Positions 1 to 7,673 of a stretch of DNA of 49,917 nt are shown in pieces; position 1 is the first letter of the stretch; the number at the start of each line of letters is the position of its first letter. Where the stretch lies: NCBI GenBank assembly GCA_013538855.1, contig JABXJS010000192.1, forward strand, positions 1 to 49,917. Direction: 5' to 3'. The notes under the pieces were generated by a model. That model saw only the letters and a list, made by a program, of their open reading frames with translations. It was not told where the DNA came from and did not search any database. The position numbers were made by a program, and so were the translations under genes. Origin of the DNA: Herpetosiphonaceae bacterium. Its GTDB lineage: Bacteria; Chloroflexota; Chloroflexia; Chloroflexales; Herpetosiphonaceae.

Positions 1-290
1 ACGCTCCGTGTGGTGGCGCACGGGCGCGGCTGGCGCGGCTGCGGATTGGCCCACGCGGGCCGACGGTCAATGCAGCGCTGTCCATCCCCTATGCGGCTGC
101 ACGGCTGCGGATTGGCCCACGCGGGCCGACAGTCAATGCAGCGCTGAGCATTCCCTATGCGGCTGGCGCGACTGCGGATTGGCCCACGCGGGCGGACGGT
201 CAATGCAGCGCTGAGCATCCCATGACCAGCGCTGCGCACGAGGAGCAGTGGGCTGTTGGTGCCCAAGCCCGTGCTGTGATCTAGCGCCAT
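1..290. repeat. Three tandem imperfect 66-67 bp repeats
   Basis: Units begin near 41, 107 and 174, each opening with GCGGATTGGCCCACGCGGGC and ending around the phrase CAATGCAGCGCTG. The first spacing is 66 bp and the second 67 bp, so any reading frame is broken between units two and three, which argues against a coding repeat. The stretch from 226 to 290 holds nothing else I recognise. It lies downstream of the terminator of the minus-strand cluster, so it is probably non-coding intergenic DNA at the cluster edge. Confidence 0.75.
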
Positions 291-319
291 AAAAAACCAG
301 CCTGCGCGGGGCAGGCTGG
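291..319 (-). terminator. Rho-independent terminator ending the biosynthetic operon
   Basis: On the minus strand a perfect 9-bp stem (arms 297-305 and 311-319, loop 306-310) is followed immediately by six T residues (291-296). It sits 23 bases beyond the stop codon of the last gene of the minus-strand run. No comparable hairpin with a T-run was noticed between the genes of that run, so it is the best candidate for the end of the long transcript. Confidence 0.9.
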
Positions 320-342
320 CGGGGTGGGAAACGCAGCAGCGA

Positions 343-636
343 CTACGACTTACTCGTGATCAACGTTATGTTGAATACAAGATAGAGCGCCAGCGCGGCG
401 AGCGCCATATAGAGCGACACTTTGGACGGGATGCCCAGATTGACGGCCCGCAGCAGCGCTGCCAGCGCCAGCAGCCCCCAGACAAGCGTATGGCCCCAGC
501 GCAAAATCGCGTACTGGAGCGTTGAGGTGCTCGCGGTCACACGCTTGCTGGGCCAGACGAAAAGATAGACAATCGCGATTGCCAGCGCGGCGAGCGCCCA
601 GAATAACCATGGAATACCAAGAAATTTCTCGTTCAT
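343..636 (-). CDS. Small three-helix membrane protein, unknown function
   Basis: This 97-residue protein has three likely membrane helices (about residues 8-29, 42-65 and 74-93) and almost no soluble part, so it should sit in the cytoplasmic membrane. A GGAG ribosome site lies about 6 bases before the ATG. It is the last gene of the minus-strand run, 24 bases after its neighbour and just before the terminator. I do not recognise the family. The position behind the ABC exporter pair suggests an accessory to export or self-protection, but nothing in the sequence proves that. Confidence 0.7.
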   Translation of the reverse strand: MNEKFLGIPWLFWALAALAIAIVYLFVWPSKRVTASTSTLQYAILRWGHTLVWGLLALAALLRAVNLGIPSKVSLYMALAALALYLVFNITLITSKS

Positions 637-660
637 ATCCGCTCCACAACAGATCGGCGA

Positions 661-1011
661 CTACTTTGGCAGATCCTTCAGCTTCTCCAGCTCCTCCAGC
701 TTGCTCAGCAGCGGCAGCAGGCCCTTCAGGCCATCCAGGCCATCGAGATCGACTGTCTCGTCGCTGGGCGGCGCGACAGCGGCAGGCGGCGCTGCGGCCT
801 CCGGGGCGCTATCACTCCGGGCAAAAAGGCCGCTGGGCAGCGCTGGGCCGAAGCGCCACAGCAGCAGCAGCACCAGCAGCAGCACAATAAACAGCTGATT
901 GCGGCGGCGCGACTGGCGCAGCTGGCGCAGCTCATACTCACGCCGCTCCAGCAGCACCTCGGGGCGCACAGACTCGACATACTCCACCGTCTCCGGCTCG
1001 GGATAATGCAT
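661..1011 (-). CDS. Single-pass membrane protein with charged ends, unknown function
   Basis: The protein has 116 residues. The N-terminal 38 residues are hydrophilic with an Arg-rich stretch, followed by one strongly hydrophobic Leu/Val helix (about 39-54), an Ala/Pro-rich linker, and a C-terminal Leu/Glu/Lys helix (about 92-116) that could form a coiled coil. Basic residues before the helix predict N-in, C-out topology. The start at 1011 was chosen because AGGAG lies 7 bases upstream of it; a longer reading frame upstream only shadows the permease gene. It lies 38 bases downstream of the ABC permease. Family unknown; it could be an exporter accessory. Confidence 0.65.
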   Translation of the reverse strand: MHYPEPETVEYVESVRPEVLLERREYELRQLRQSRRRNQLFIVLLLVLLLLWRFGPALPSGLFARSDSAPEAAAPPAAVAPPSDETVDLDGLDGLKGLLPLLSKLEELEKLKDLPK

Positions 1012-1049
1012 TGAATAGCTCCTTTGCTCCATACGTGTTGGTGCTGGGC

Positions 1050-1811
1050 CTAGGCCACGCCCTGGCGGAACGAGCGCACCGCCCAGAGCAGCGAAAGCGC
1101 CGTGAGCACGCCGATAACCGCAAAGCCGTACATCACGCCCGGTGCCCACAGATCGCCGCGGAAGAGCAGGCGCGTTGCATCGACGGCATAGGCAAATGGG
1201 TTGAAGGTGGCGATATTGCGCAGCCACTGCGGCGCGAGCACCAGCGGCAGCGTGATGCCGGAGAGCAGCAGCACCGGCAGCATCAGCAGGTTGAGAATGG
1301 ACGAAATCGTGTTCTCATCGGGCAGCGCCAGCGCCAGGGCATACGACGCCGACGACGTCAGCAAGCCGATCAGGATGATCAGCACGAGTGACACGAAAAT
1401 GCCCGCTAGACTGGCCTCAAGGCCCATGAACCAGGCCAGCACCAGCAGCACAAACGACTGCACCAGCAGCACGACAATATCGCGGAACGAGCGGCTCAGC
1501 ACCAGCGCCAGGCGGCTGACCGGCGTGACGCGCATGCGCTCGAGCACGCCAGCGCGCATCTCGGCGATAAAGCCGAAGCCGACGAAGAGCGCGCTGGTGA
1601 CGCCGAGCAGCACCAGCAGGCCAGGGGTGAACACCATGTAGGCTTGGCCCGGCGGCAGACCTGGCGCAGCCGGCAGGCCCTTGAGCAAGGGCGCGTACAG
1701 CAGCAGCTGGCAGATCGGCTGAAACAGGCCGACGATCACAAAAATCGGGTTGCGCAGCGTCATCTTGAGGTAGTGCTTGAACAACAGCCACGTTTTAGCA
1801 ACAGCATCCAT
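1050..1811 (-). CDS. ABC-2 type transporter permease (DrrB-like)
   Basis: This is the membrane subunit of an ABC exporter, 253 residues with about six hydrophobic helices. The family-typical cytoplasmic stretch near residues 85-110 (EMRAGVLERMRVTPVSR) is present, as is the NPFAYAVDATR segment before the last helix, as in DrrB/NodJ-like proteins. The ATG at 1811 is preferred over an upstream TTG because GTGAGGA lies just before it. It follows the ATPase gene by 40 bases, so the two form a standard pair. By analogy with daunorubicin resistance proteins, the pair probably pumps the cluster product out and gives self-resistance; the substrate is inferred from context. Confidence 0.9.
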   Translation of the reverse strand: MDAVAKTWLLFKHYLKMTLRNPIFVIVGLFQPICQLLLYAPLLKGLPAAPGLPPGQAYMVFTPGLLVLLGVTSALFVGFGFIAEMRAGVLERMRVTPVSRLALVLSRSFRDIVVLLVQSFVLLVLAWFMGLEASLAGIFVSLVLIILIGLLTSSASYALALALPDENTISSILNLLMLPVLLLSGITLPLVLAPQWLRNIATFNPFAYAVDATRLLFRGDLWAPGVMYGFAVIGVLTALSLLWAVRSFRQGVA

Positions 1812-1851
1812 CAGAGTATCCTCACAGTTCAAAAAACGCCAGTAGCCAGCG

Positions 1852-2817
1852 CTAGTTCTTCAACGACTCGCGCAGCGAGCGGCCGGTCTGCATCAAAAAC
1901 ACATCGTCGAGCGAGGGGCGCGCCAGCTCGATCGTCTTCAGATCGAGGCCAGCGGAGTCAATCACGCGCAGAATTTTGGGCAGATCGCTCTCGCCATGCT
2001 CCACCGACAGGCGCACGCCGGTGGTCACAACCTGCACCTGGCGAATAAACGGCTGCTGCTGGAGCAGCATGCAGATCTGCTCCTGGCTGCCGTTGTGCAC
2101 ATCCATGCCCAGCACAATCGTGTCGCCGAGAATCTGGCGCTTGAGGTCGTCGGGCGTGCCGGAGGCGACGATCTTGCCCTCGTCGATGATCGCGAGGCGC
2201 ATGCACAGGGCGTCGGCCTCGTCGAGGTAGTGGGTGGTCATAAAAATGGTCGTACCGTGGGCATGCAGCGCGCGCAGCTCATCCCAGAGGCGATTGCGGC
2301 TCTGCGGGTCGAGGCCCACAGTTGGCTCATCGAGAAACAGCAGCTTGGGCTTGTGCACCATGCCCAGGGCCAGGTCGAGGCGGCGGCGCTGCCCGCCAGA
2401 GAACGTCTTGACCTTGCGGTCGGCGATGGCCTCCAGCTCGAAGGCGCTGAGCAGCTCGCCTGCGCGCCGCTGCGCCTCCGGGCGCTTGAGGCCGTAGATG
2501 CGGCCTTGCAGCACCAAGTTCTCGCGGGCGGTGCAGTCGGACTCCGCGCCGCCGGCCTGGCTCACATAGCCGATGTGCTTGCGAATCTGGCGCGACTCGC
2601 TATGCAGGTTGAGGCCAACGATGGTGGCCGTGCCGCCAGTCGGGCGCATCAAGGTGGTGAGCATGCGCATCGTGGTGGTCTTGCCTGCGCCGTTCGGCCC
2701 AAGAAAGCCATAGATCTCGCCCTGCTCAACGCGAATATCAACGCCTTTGACCGCCTCGACCAGGCGGCCGCGAACGCGGTAGCTTTTGCTAAGCTCGCTT
2801 GTCTCAAGAATGCTCAT
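1852..2817 (-). CDS. ABC transporter ATP-binding protein (DrrA-like)
   Basis: This is the ATPase of the exporter, 321 residues. It shows the Walker A motif GPNGAGKT (about 40-47), the signature SGGQRRRLDLA (about 140), Walker B LLFLDEPTVGLDP (about 158-170), and the switch His in MTTHYLDEA. A C-terminal extension of about 90 residues ends in the conserved PSLDDVFLMQTGRSL segment typical of the drug-resistance DrrA group. AAGGA precedes the ATG. It should bind the permease encoded 40 bases downstream and power export of the finished compound. Family assignment is secure; the exported molecule is inferred from position. Confidence 0.93.
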   Translation of the reverse strand: MSILETSELSKSYRVRGRLVEAVKGVDIRVEQGEIYGFLGPNGAGKTTTMRMLTTLMRPTGGTATIVGLNLHSESRQIRKHIGYVSQAGGAESDCTARENLVLQGRIYGLKRPEAQRRAGELLSAFELEAIADRKVKTFSGGQRRRLDLALGMVHKPKLLFLDEPTVGLDPQSRNRLWDELRALHAHGTTIFMTTHYLDEADALCMRLAIIDEGKIVASGTPDDLKRQILGDTIVLGMDVHNGSQEQICMLLQQQPFIRQVQVVTTGVRLSVEHGESDLPKILRVIDSAGLDLKTIELARPSLDDVFLMQTGRSLRESLKN

Positions 2818-2885
2818 TGGTTGTGTCCTTCATTGATCATTGGTAGGTCAACATGGATAAAACTCTGCCGCTGATGCAGCGCTAG

Positions 2886-4394
2886 CTAGACCTCGACCGG
2901 GCTGTGCTGCTGGCGCAGCAGCCGTCGCAGCACCTTGCCGCTAGGGCTTTTGGGCAGCGCATCCACAAACTCGAAGTGGCTGGGCACCTTGTAGGGCGCG
3001 GTGCGCTCGTGACAGTAGCGCGCCAGCTCCTCCGGCGAGATGGGCTGGGCTGACTCAGGGACAATCAGCGCATGCACGGCCTCGCCCTTGAGCGGATCGG
3101 CCACGCCATAGACGGCGGCCTCGCGCACAGCCGGATGCGTAAACAGCAGCCGCTCGACCTCGGCGGGATAGACTTTGAAGCCCGAGATATTGATCATGTC
3201 CTTGATGCGATCAACAAGGTAGAAGTAGCCATCGGCATCGCGCACCCCGACATCGCCGGAGGCGAGCCAGCCATCGCGCAGCACCCGCGCCGTCTCCGCG
3301 GGCGCGTTCCAGTAGCCCAGCATCACATTGGGGCCTTTGATCACAATTTCGCCCCTGGCACCTGGCGCAAGCTCGGCTCCTGTTTCATCGACGATCTTCA
3401 TGGCAACATCGGCGATGGGTGTGCCGATGGAGCCGATGCGATAGGCATCCACGTGGTTATAGCTGGCGAAGGGCGACGTCTCGGTGAGGCCATAGCCCTC
3501 GTGGATGGGAATGGCGAAGCGTGCGCGCCAGGCGGCGGCGACAGCCTCGGGCAGCACAGCGGCGGCCGAAAAGTAGTAGCGCAGCGAGGGCACATCGGCG
3601 CGGGTGAGCGGGCTGTTGAGCAGGGTGATGTAGGTGGTCGGCACGCCAAAAAACAGCGAGACCTGGTGCTGGCTGATCGAGTCGATGATCGCTGGCAGGC
3701 TAAAGCGCCGATGCAGCACCAGCGTAGCTCCGGCGTGGATCGCGCTGACCATCACGGCGTTCTGGCCAAAGCAGTGAAACAGCGGCAGAAACAGCAGCAG
3801 CCGATCCTCCGGCGTGATCGTGCAGTAGCGCTGCTTGGAGCGTGCGGTAAAGCGCACATTGCCGTGCGACAGCGTCGCGCCCTTGGGCAAGCCCGTGGTG
3901 CCGGAGGTATAGAGGATTGCGGCTGGATCGTGCTCGTGCACGCTCGCCAGGGCGCTCAGCGGCTGCATCTGCGCGCGCAGTGCCTCCAAGCTTTGCAGGC
4001 CAGCAGCTGCGCCCTCGGCGCTGAACACATGCCGCACGCTTGTGAGCTGGTCGAGGGGCAGGGCCGGGTAGAGATCGGCGGTGGTGATCACAACGCTGCT
4101 GCCGCTGTGGTTGAGCATATAGCTCAGCTCGGCGTGCTTGAGCATCGGGCTGATCGACACCGCGATGGCTCCGATGGACTGGATGGCAAAATAGCAGACA
4201 ATAAACTCAGCGCAGTTGGGCAAAAAAAGCGCAACGCGATCTCCGCGCTGAACGTCCAGCGCGCACAGGGCGGCGGCAGTCTGTGCTGCGGCGCGCTCCA
4301 GCTCACGATAGGTAAGCGTGCGGCCCTCGAAGATCACGGCTGGTTTATCGGGATAGATGCTGCTGCTGTGAGCAAGGCTCTGCGCAATGTTCAT
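2886..4394 (-). CDS. Acyl-CoA / aryl-CoA ligase (ANL superfamily)
   Basis: At 502 residues it is a free-standing adenylate-forming enzyme that would activate a carboxylic acid with ATP and usually transfer it to CoA. The P-loop-like motif YTSGTTGLPKG lies near 166-176, GYGLTETSP near 300-308, SGDVG near 373-377, and the catalytic Lys in KSPSGKVLRRL near 486-496. Overall it resembles the long-chain fatty-acid/4-coumarate CoA ligase branch. AAGGA precedes the ATG. Within this cluster it could make the fatty acyl-CoA used as starter, or a coumaroyl-CoA if the MIO enzyme acts as a lyase. I cannot choose between these from motifs. Confidence 0.85.
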   Translation of the reverse strand: MNIAQSLAHSSSIYPDKPAVIFEGRTLTYRELERAAAQTAAALCALDVQRGDRVALFLPNCAEFIVCYFAIQSIGAIAVSISPMLKHAELSYMLNHSGSSVVITTADLYPALPLDQLTSVRHVFSAEGAAAGLQSLEALRAQMQPLSALASVHEHDPAAILYTSGTTGLPKGATLSHGNVRFTARSKQRYCTITPEDRLLLFLPLFHCFGQNAVMVSAIHAGATLVLHRRFSLPAIIDSISQHQVSLFFGVPTTYITLLNSPLTRADVPSLRYYFSAAAVLPEAVAAAWRARFAIPIHEGYGLTETSPFASYNHVDAYRIGSIGTPIADVAMKIVDETGAELAPGARGEIVIKGPNVMLGYWNAPAETARVLRDGWLASGDVGVRDADGYFYLVDRIKDMINISGFKVYPAEVERLLFTHPAVREAAVYGVADPLKGEAVHALIVPESAQPISPEELARYCHERTAPYKVPSHFEFVDALPKSPSGKVLRRLLRQQHSPVEV

Positions 4395-4424
4395 GGTTGA
4401 TCCTTCGGGAAACTACAGGTATTG

Positions 4425-5441
4425 CTAGCACTGATGCTCGGCGAGATAGGCGCGATACCAGGCGATCGTCTCGCGCAGGCCCGCGTGCAGCGTGCGCTGC
4501 GGCTGCCAGCTCAAGATGCTGCGGGCCTTATCGGCGGAAAGGTACTGCGAGTGAATCTCGCCCACGGCCGTGTTCAGCACCTGCGGCTTGATGTCGGCGC
4601 AGCCCATCAGCTCTTGGATCGCGGCGACAAGCTCAAGCACGCTGACGGCGCGCTCGGGGCTAAAGTTAAACGCCTGGCCAACGACAGCGGGCCGCGCGCA
4701 GTGCTCGGCCAGAGTCAAGTAGGCGTGGCAGACATCGTGAATATGGACATAGTCGCGCAGGAAGGTGCCGTCGCTGCGGATCAGCGGGCGCTGGCGCTTG
4801 TACAGCGAGCGGATCGTACCGGGCACAATGCGGTTCCAGTTCAGATCGCCGCCGCCGTAGATATTGCCAAAGCGGGCGATCACCACCGGCAGCGCGTAGG
4901 AGTGAAAGTAGGACTGGGCGAGCAGGTCGGTGCAGCTTTTCGACACATCGTAGGGGTTGCGGCCCTGCAGCGGCATGTCCTCGGTGTAGGGCAGCTGTGG
5001 CTGCGCGCCATAGGCTTTGTCGCTTGAGGCCACAACGATATGCTTCACGACCGCAGCGTGAACGCGGCACGCCTCCAGCAGATTGTACGTGCCGCGGATG
5101 TTCGCCTCGAACGTCTGGAGCGGCGAGGTTTGCGCTGCGCCAACAATCGCCTGTGCCGCCAGGTGAAAGACCGTATCGACAGCGTACTTATTGATGCTGC
5201 GCTCAAGCATCCAGTAGTCGTTCAGGTCGCCAACCACCACCGAGCAGCGGGCGTAGTCGCCGGAGCGATAGAACTCGGACTGCGGATTAGGCGCGTGCAC
5301 GAGCGCGATCACGTGGGCGCGCTGCGCCAGTAGATCCTTGATCAGCCACGAGCCAACCAGCCCGGTCGCCCCCGTCACAAGCACGCTGCGCGACTCCCAG
5401 AAGCCTGGCGGCTGCGCTGCTGCCGTTACCACATTTTCCAT
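4425..5441 (-). CDS. rfbG: CDP-glucose 4,6-dehydratase
   Basis: An extended short-chain dehydrogenase/reductase, 338 residues, predicted to convert CDP-glucose to CDP-4-keto-6-deoxyglucose with bound NAD. The nucleotide-binding GATGLVGSW motif is at about 24-32, the active-site SSDKAYG at 139-145, and the catalytic pair Tyr164/Lys168 in NPYDVSKSC. The NIYGGGDLNWNRIVPG stretch is characteristic of the CDP-glucose group. The ATG at 5441 is chosen because AGGAGG lies 10 bases upstream; a longer frame starts at 5462. It overlaps the end of rfbF by 16 bases, so the two are probably translationally coupled. It supplies a 6-deoxysugar for the glycosyltransferases of the cluster. Confidence 0.9.
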   Translation of the reverse strand: MENVVTAAAQPPGFWESRSVLVTGATGLVGSWLIKDLLAQRAHVIALVHAPNPQSEFYRSGDYARCSVVVGDLNDYWMLERSINKYAVDTVFHLAAQAIVGAAQTSPLQTFEANIRGTYNLLEACRVHAAVVKHIVVASSDKAYGAQPQLPYTEDMPLQGRNPYDVSKSCTDLLAQSYFHSYALPVVIARFGNIYGGGDLNWNRIVPGTIRSLYKRQRPLIRSDGTFLRDYVHIHDVCHAYLTLAEHCARPAVVGQAFNFSPERAVSVLELVAAIQELMGCADIKPQVLNTAVGEIHSQYLSADKARSILSWQPQRTLHAGLRETIAWYRAYLAEHQC

Positions 5442-6214
5442 GGTGCATTGCCCTCCTGCCATAACGTGTTGAGTAGATGAAACTCGCGTGGTGTATCCAT
5501 CGCCTGCCAGAAGCCATCGTGGCGGTACATGTGCAGCTCGCCGTCACGGGCCAGGCGCTCCAGCGGCTCGCGCTCCAGCACCAGGTCTTCACGGTCATCG
5601 AAGTAGCGCTCAAAAATTTTGGCGCTGAAGACAAAGAAGCCGCCGCTGATGTAGCCGCTGTTGCTGATATCCGGCTTCTCATTGAAGGCGCGCACCTGGC
5701 GGCCAGCGAGCGTCAGCTCACCAAAGCGGCCAGGCGGATGCACGCCGGTGAGCGTGGCGAGCTTGCCGTGGGCGTGATGAAAGCGGATCAACTGCCCGAT
5801 GTCGATGTCGGCGATGCCATCGCCGTAGGTCACGCAAAATGTGTCGTCGGCACCAAGGAAGTGGCGGGCGCGCCAGATGCGTGCGCCGGTCATGGCGCTA
5901 TCGCCGGTATCAACCAGAGTCACGCGCCATGGCTCGGCGGGGTTGTTGTGAAAGGTGAGCCGCTCGGGCGTGGTGCAGGACAGATCGACGGTGACATCGC
6001 TGGTGTAGGCGGCGAAGTTCAAAAAGTACTCGCGGATCACATGGCCCTTGTAGCCCAGCAGCAGCACAAAATCGTTGAGATCGTGGGCCTGGTAGGCCTT
6101 CATGATGTGCCAGATGATCGGACGGCTGCCGATGGGCAGCATGGGCTTGGGAACGGTCTCGTTGACCGCCTGAATGCGGGTTCCGCGACCGCCGCAGAGA
6201 ATAAAGACCTTCAT
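5426..6214 (-). CDS. rfbF: Glucose-1-phosphate cytidylyltransferase
   Basis: This 262-residue nucleotidyltransferase makes CDP-glucose from CTP and glucose-1-phosphate. The N-terminal nucleotide-binding signature CGGRGTR (about 7-13) is followed by the VPKPMLPIG motif (about 21-29). The pattern GYKGHVIREYF and the central TYGDGIADIDI metal-binding region match the RfbF family, and the length is normal for it. GGAG lies upstream of the ATG. It is followed directly by rfbG, the usual pair. Use of CDP- rather than dTDP-sugars in a PKS/NRPS cluster is less common. No RfbH-type 3-dehydrase is present, so a 3-deoxy sugar is not indicated. Confidence 0.92.
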   Translation of the reverse strand: MKVFILCGGRGTRIQAVNETVPKPMLPIGSRPIIWHIMKAYQAHDLNDFVLLLGYKGHVIREYFLNFAAYTSDVTVDLSCTTPERLTFHNNPAEPWRVTLVDTGDSAMTGARIWRARHFLGADDTFCVTYGDGIADIDIGQLIRFHHAHGKLATLTGVHPPGRFGELTLAGRQVRAFNEKPDISNSGYISGGFFVFSAKIFERYFDDREDLVLEREPLERLARDGELHMYRHDGFWQAMDTPREFHLLNTLWQEGNAPWKMW

Positions 6215-6231
6215 AGCGTTCGCTCCGTTAT

Positions 6232-7659
6232 CTAGGCGCTAGCTGTCGCACGGGCCAGCGCGCGAATCTCCTGATAGGCTTGGCCGCTGGCCAGCACAGC
6301 GTCGAGAAAGGCCAGGCTGCGCTGAGTATCCTGTGTGTGCTTGAGCCGCTTCACAAAGAGCGCCAGGCAGGCGCTGAAGAACAGATCGGGATCAAGCCCA
6401 AGCACACGGGCGGCGTTGTGGCGGCCATACAGCGCCTCGACGGCATCGAAGCCCGCGTACCAGCGCACAAACTGCTGCTGCCAAGCCGGGCGTGGCTCGG
6501 CGGCCTGCGTCAGCTCGGTGACAGGCGGGCAGCGGTTGGTCAGGTACACATCCGCGCACAGATCCATCTTCAGCTCAGCGTGCTGCGCCAGCACAGTCAG
6601 CATCGAGTCCTCGCAGATCGTGGCTGGGTAGCATGTGGCGATCATCGCCAGCAGCGCCAGGGCCTCCAGGGTGCGGCCAAGCGTGCCGCCGCCGGGCATG
6701 CAGGCGCAGCCGTCGAACAGGCCGCAGGTGTACTGATAGATCTCGTGCATCGGCGAGCAGGGCGCGGCCAGGTTGGGCAGCAGCACAGGCAGCTGCGCGA
6801 CCTGGCCCGGCGTATCGTAGACACAGAAGCGTGTAATTGCGCCAAGCAAGGCCAGCTCTGGACGCTGATCAAGCGTGGCGATCAGCAGCTCAAGGCCAGG
6901 GCCGCGCCAGTCGAGCGGCGCTGGGGCCGCTGCGGCCGCTGGAGCCGCGCGCGCCTGCGCCTGCACAATGATGTTGATAATACGCGCCGGATCGTCGGGG
7001 ATCTTCTGCTGGAGCAGGCGCACCTGCTGTAGCTCGCGCTGAATGCTGCGGTCGTCGCTGTGGGCGATGAACAGCGACTCGGCGTCGAACAGCAGCGTGT
7101 ACTGCGGCGGCCGCCAGCCAGCGCGCAGACTTGGCAGCAGCAGGCCCAGCACCATCTCGCCGAGCATGCGCATCTTCCAGGCGCTGTCGCCGTGGGCCTG
7201 CGGATCAACCACGATCACGCGATGGCGCGCGGCAGGCGCGGGCAGCTGGGTGAGCAGCACAGGCGCAGCAGTCAGCGCCGGGCTGGCGCTGAACAGCGGC
7301 GCGGGATCGGCGGCGCGCCGGGTGTAGAGGCGCAGCACCTCGACATCGGGCAGCGTGCGCAGGTAGTCAAGCAGCGGATCGCAGGTGAAGCCATTGTTAA
7401 GTCCCAGCAGAATATCGGCGTACTTGCCAGCAGCAGCGACCTGGCGCAGCAGATTGGGGATGGTGTAGGGCAGCAGCGCCTGCGCGCCGTCGGCAGCGCT
7501 CACCAGGCCCAGGATGCGCCCAGTATCGACGTGGCCGCCGCTCCACTCCCGCAGCTGCCCGAGGCGCGCGCGGACCTTGGCGACATCGGCGTAGAGGCGC
7601 TGCGCCTGCGGGTCTGGCTGAGTTGGCGACTCAAAGTGGCTATTGATTATGTCTAGCAT
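6232..7659 (-). CDS. Unrecognised protein B, GT-A-like, paralogue of 9714-11186
   Basis: A protein of 475 residues with no family I can name. It is a clear paralogue of the protein at 9714-11186 along its whole length: shared blocks include YTIP, ADILLG, RHRV, GWRPP, LLFDAES, the Cys-bearing CMPGGGTLGRTL, TNRCP and QQFVRWY. The LLFDAES block (Asp192, Glu194) resembles a DxD metal site, and CEDSMLTVL (Glu350, Asp351) resembles the acidic acceptor-side motif of GT-A glycosyltransferases. A cytoplasmic sugar-transfer role is therefore possible, especially between a GT1 gene and rfbF, but this is inference. A middle Ala/Pro-rich stretch (about 237-250) is probably a loop. No signal peptide or membrane helix is seen. 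Confidence 0.75.
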   Translation of the reverse strand: MLDIINSHFESPTQPDPQAQRLYADVAKVRARLGQLREWSGGHVDTGRILGLVSAADGAQALLPYTIPNLLRQVAAAGKYADILLGLNNGFTCDPLLDYLRTLPDVEVLRLYTRRAADPAPLFSASPALTAAPVLLTQLPAPAARHRVIVVDPQAHGDSAWKMRMLGEMVLGLLLPSLRAGWRPPQYTLLFDAESLFIAHSDDRSIQRELQQVRLLQQKIPDDPARIINIIVQAQARAAPAAAAAPAPLDWRGPGLELLIATLDQRPELALLGAITRFCVYDTPGQVAQLPVLLPNLAAPCSPMHEIYQYTCGLFDGCACMPGGGTLGRTLEALALLAMIATCYPATICEDSMLTVLAQHAELKMDLCADVYLTNRCPPVTELTQAAEPRPAWQQQFVRWYAGFDAVEALYGRHNAARVLGLDPDLFFSACLALFVKRLKHTQDTQRSLAFLDAVLASGQAYQEIRALARATASA

Positions 7660-7673
7660 AACAATCCTTCGCT

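Noticed and set aside
8-214. Plus-strand open frame with a 22-residue repeat
   Set aside because: It simply translates the 66-bp repeats; the third unit is shifted by one base, and no ribosome site precedes the ATG.
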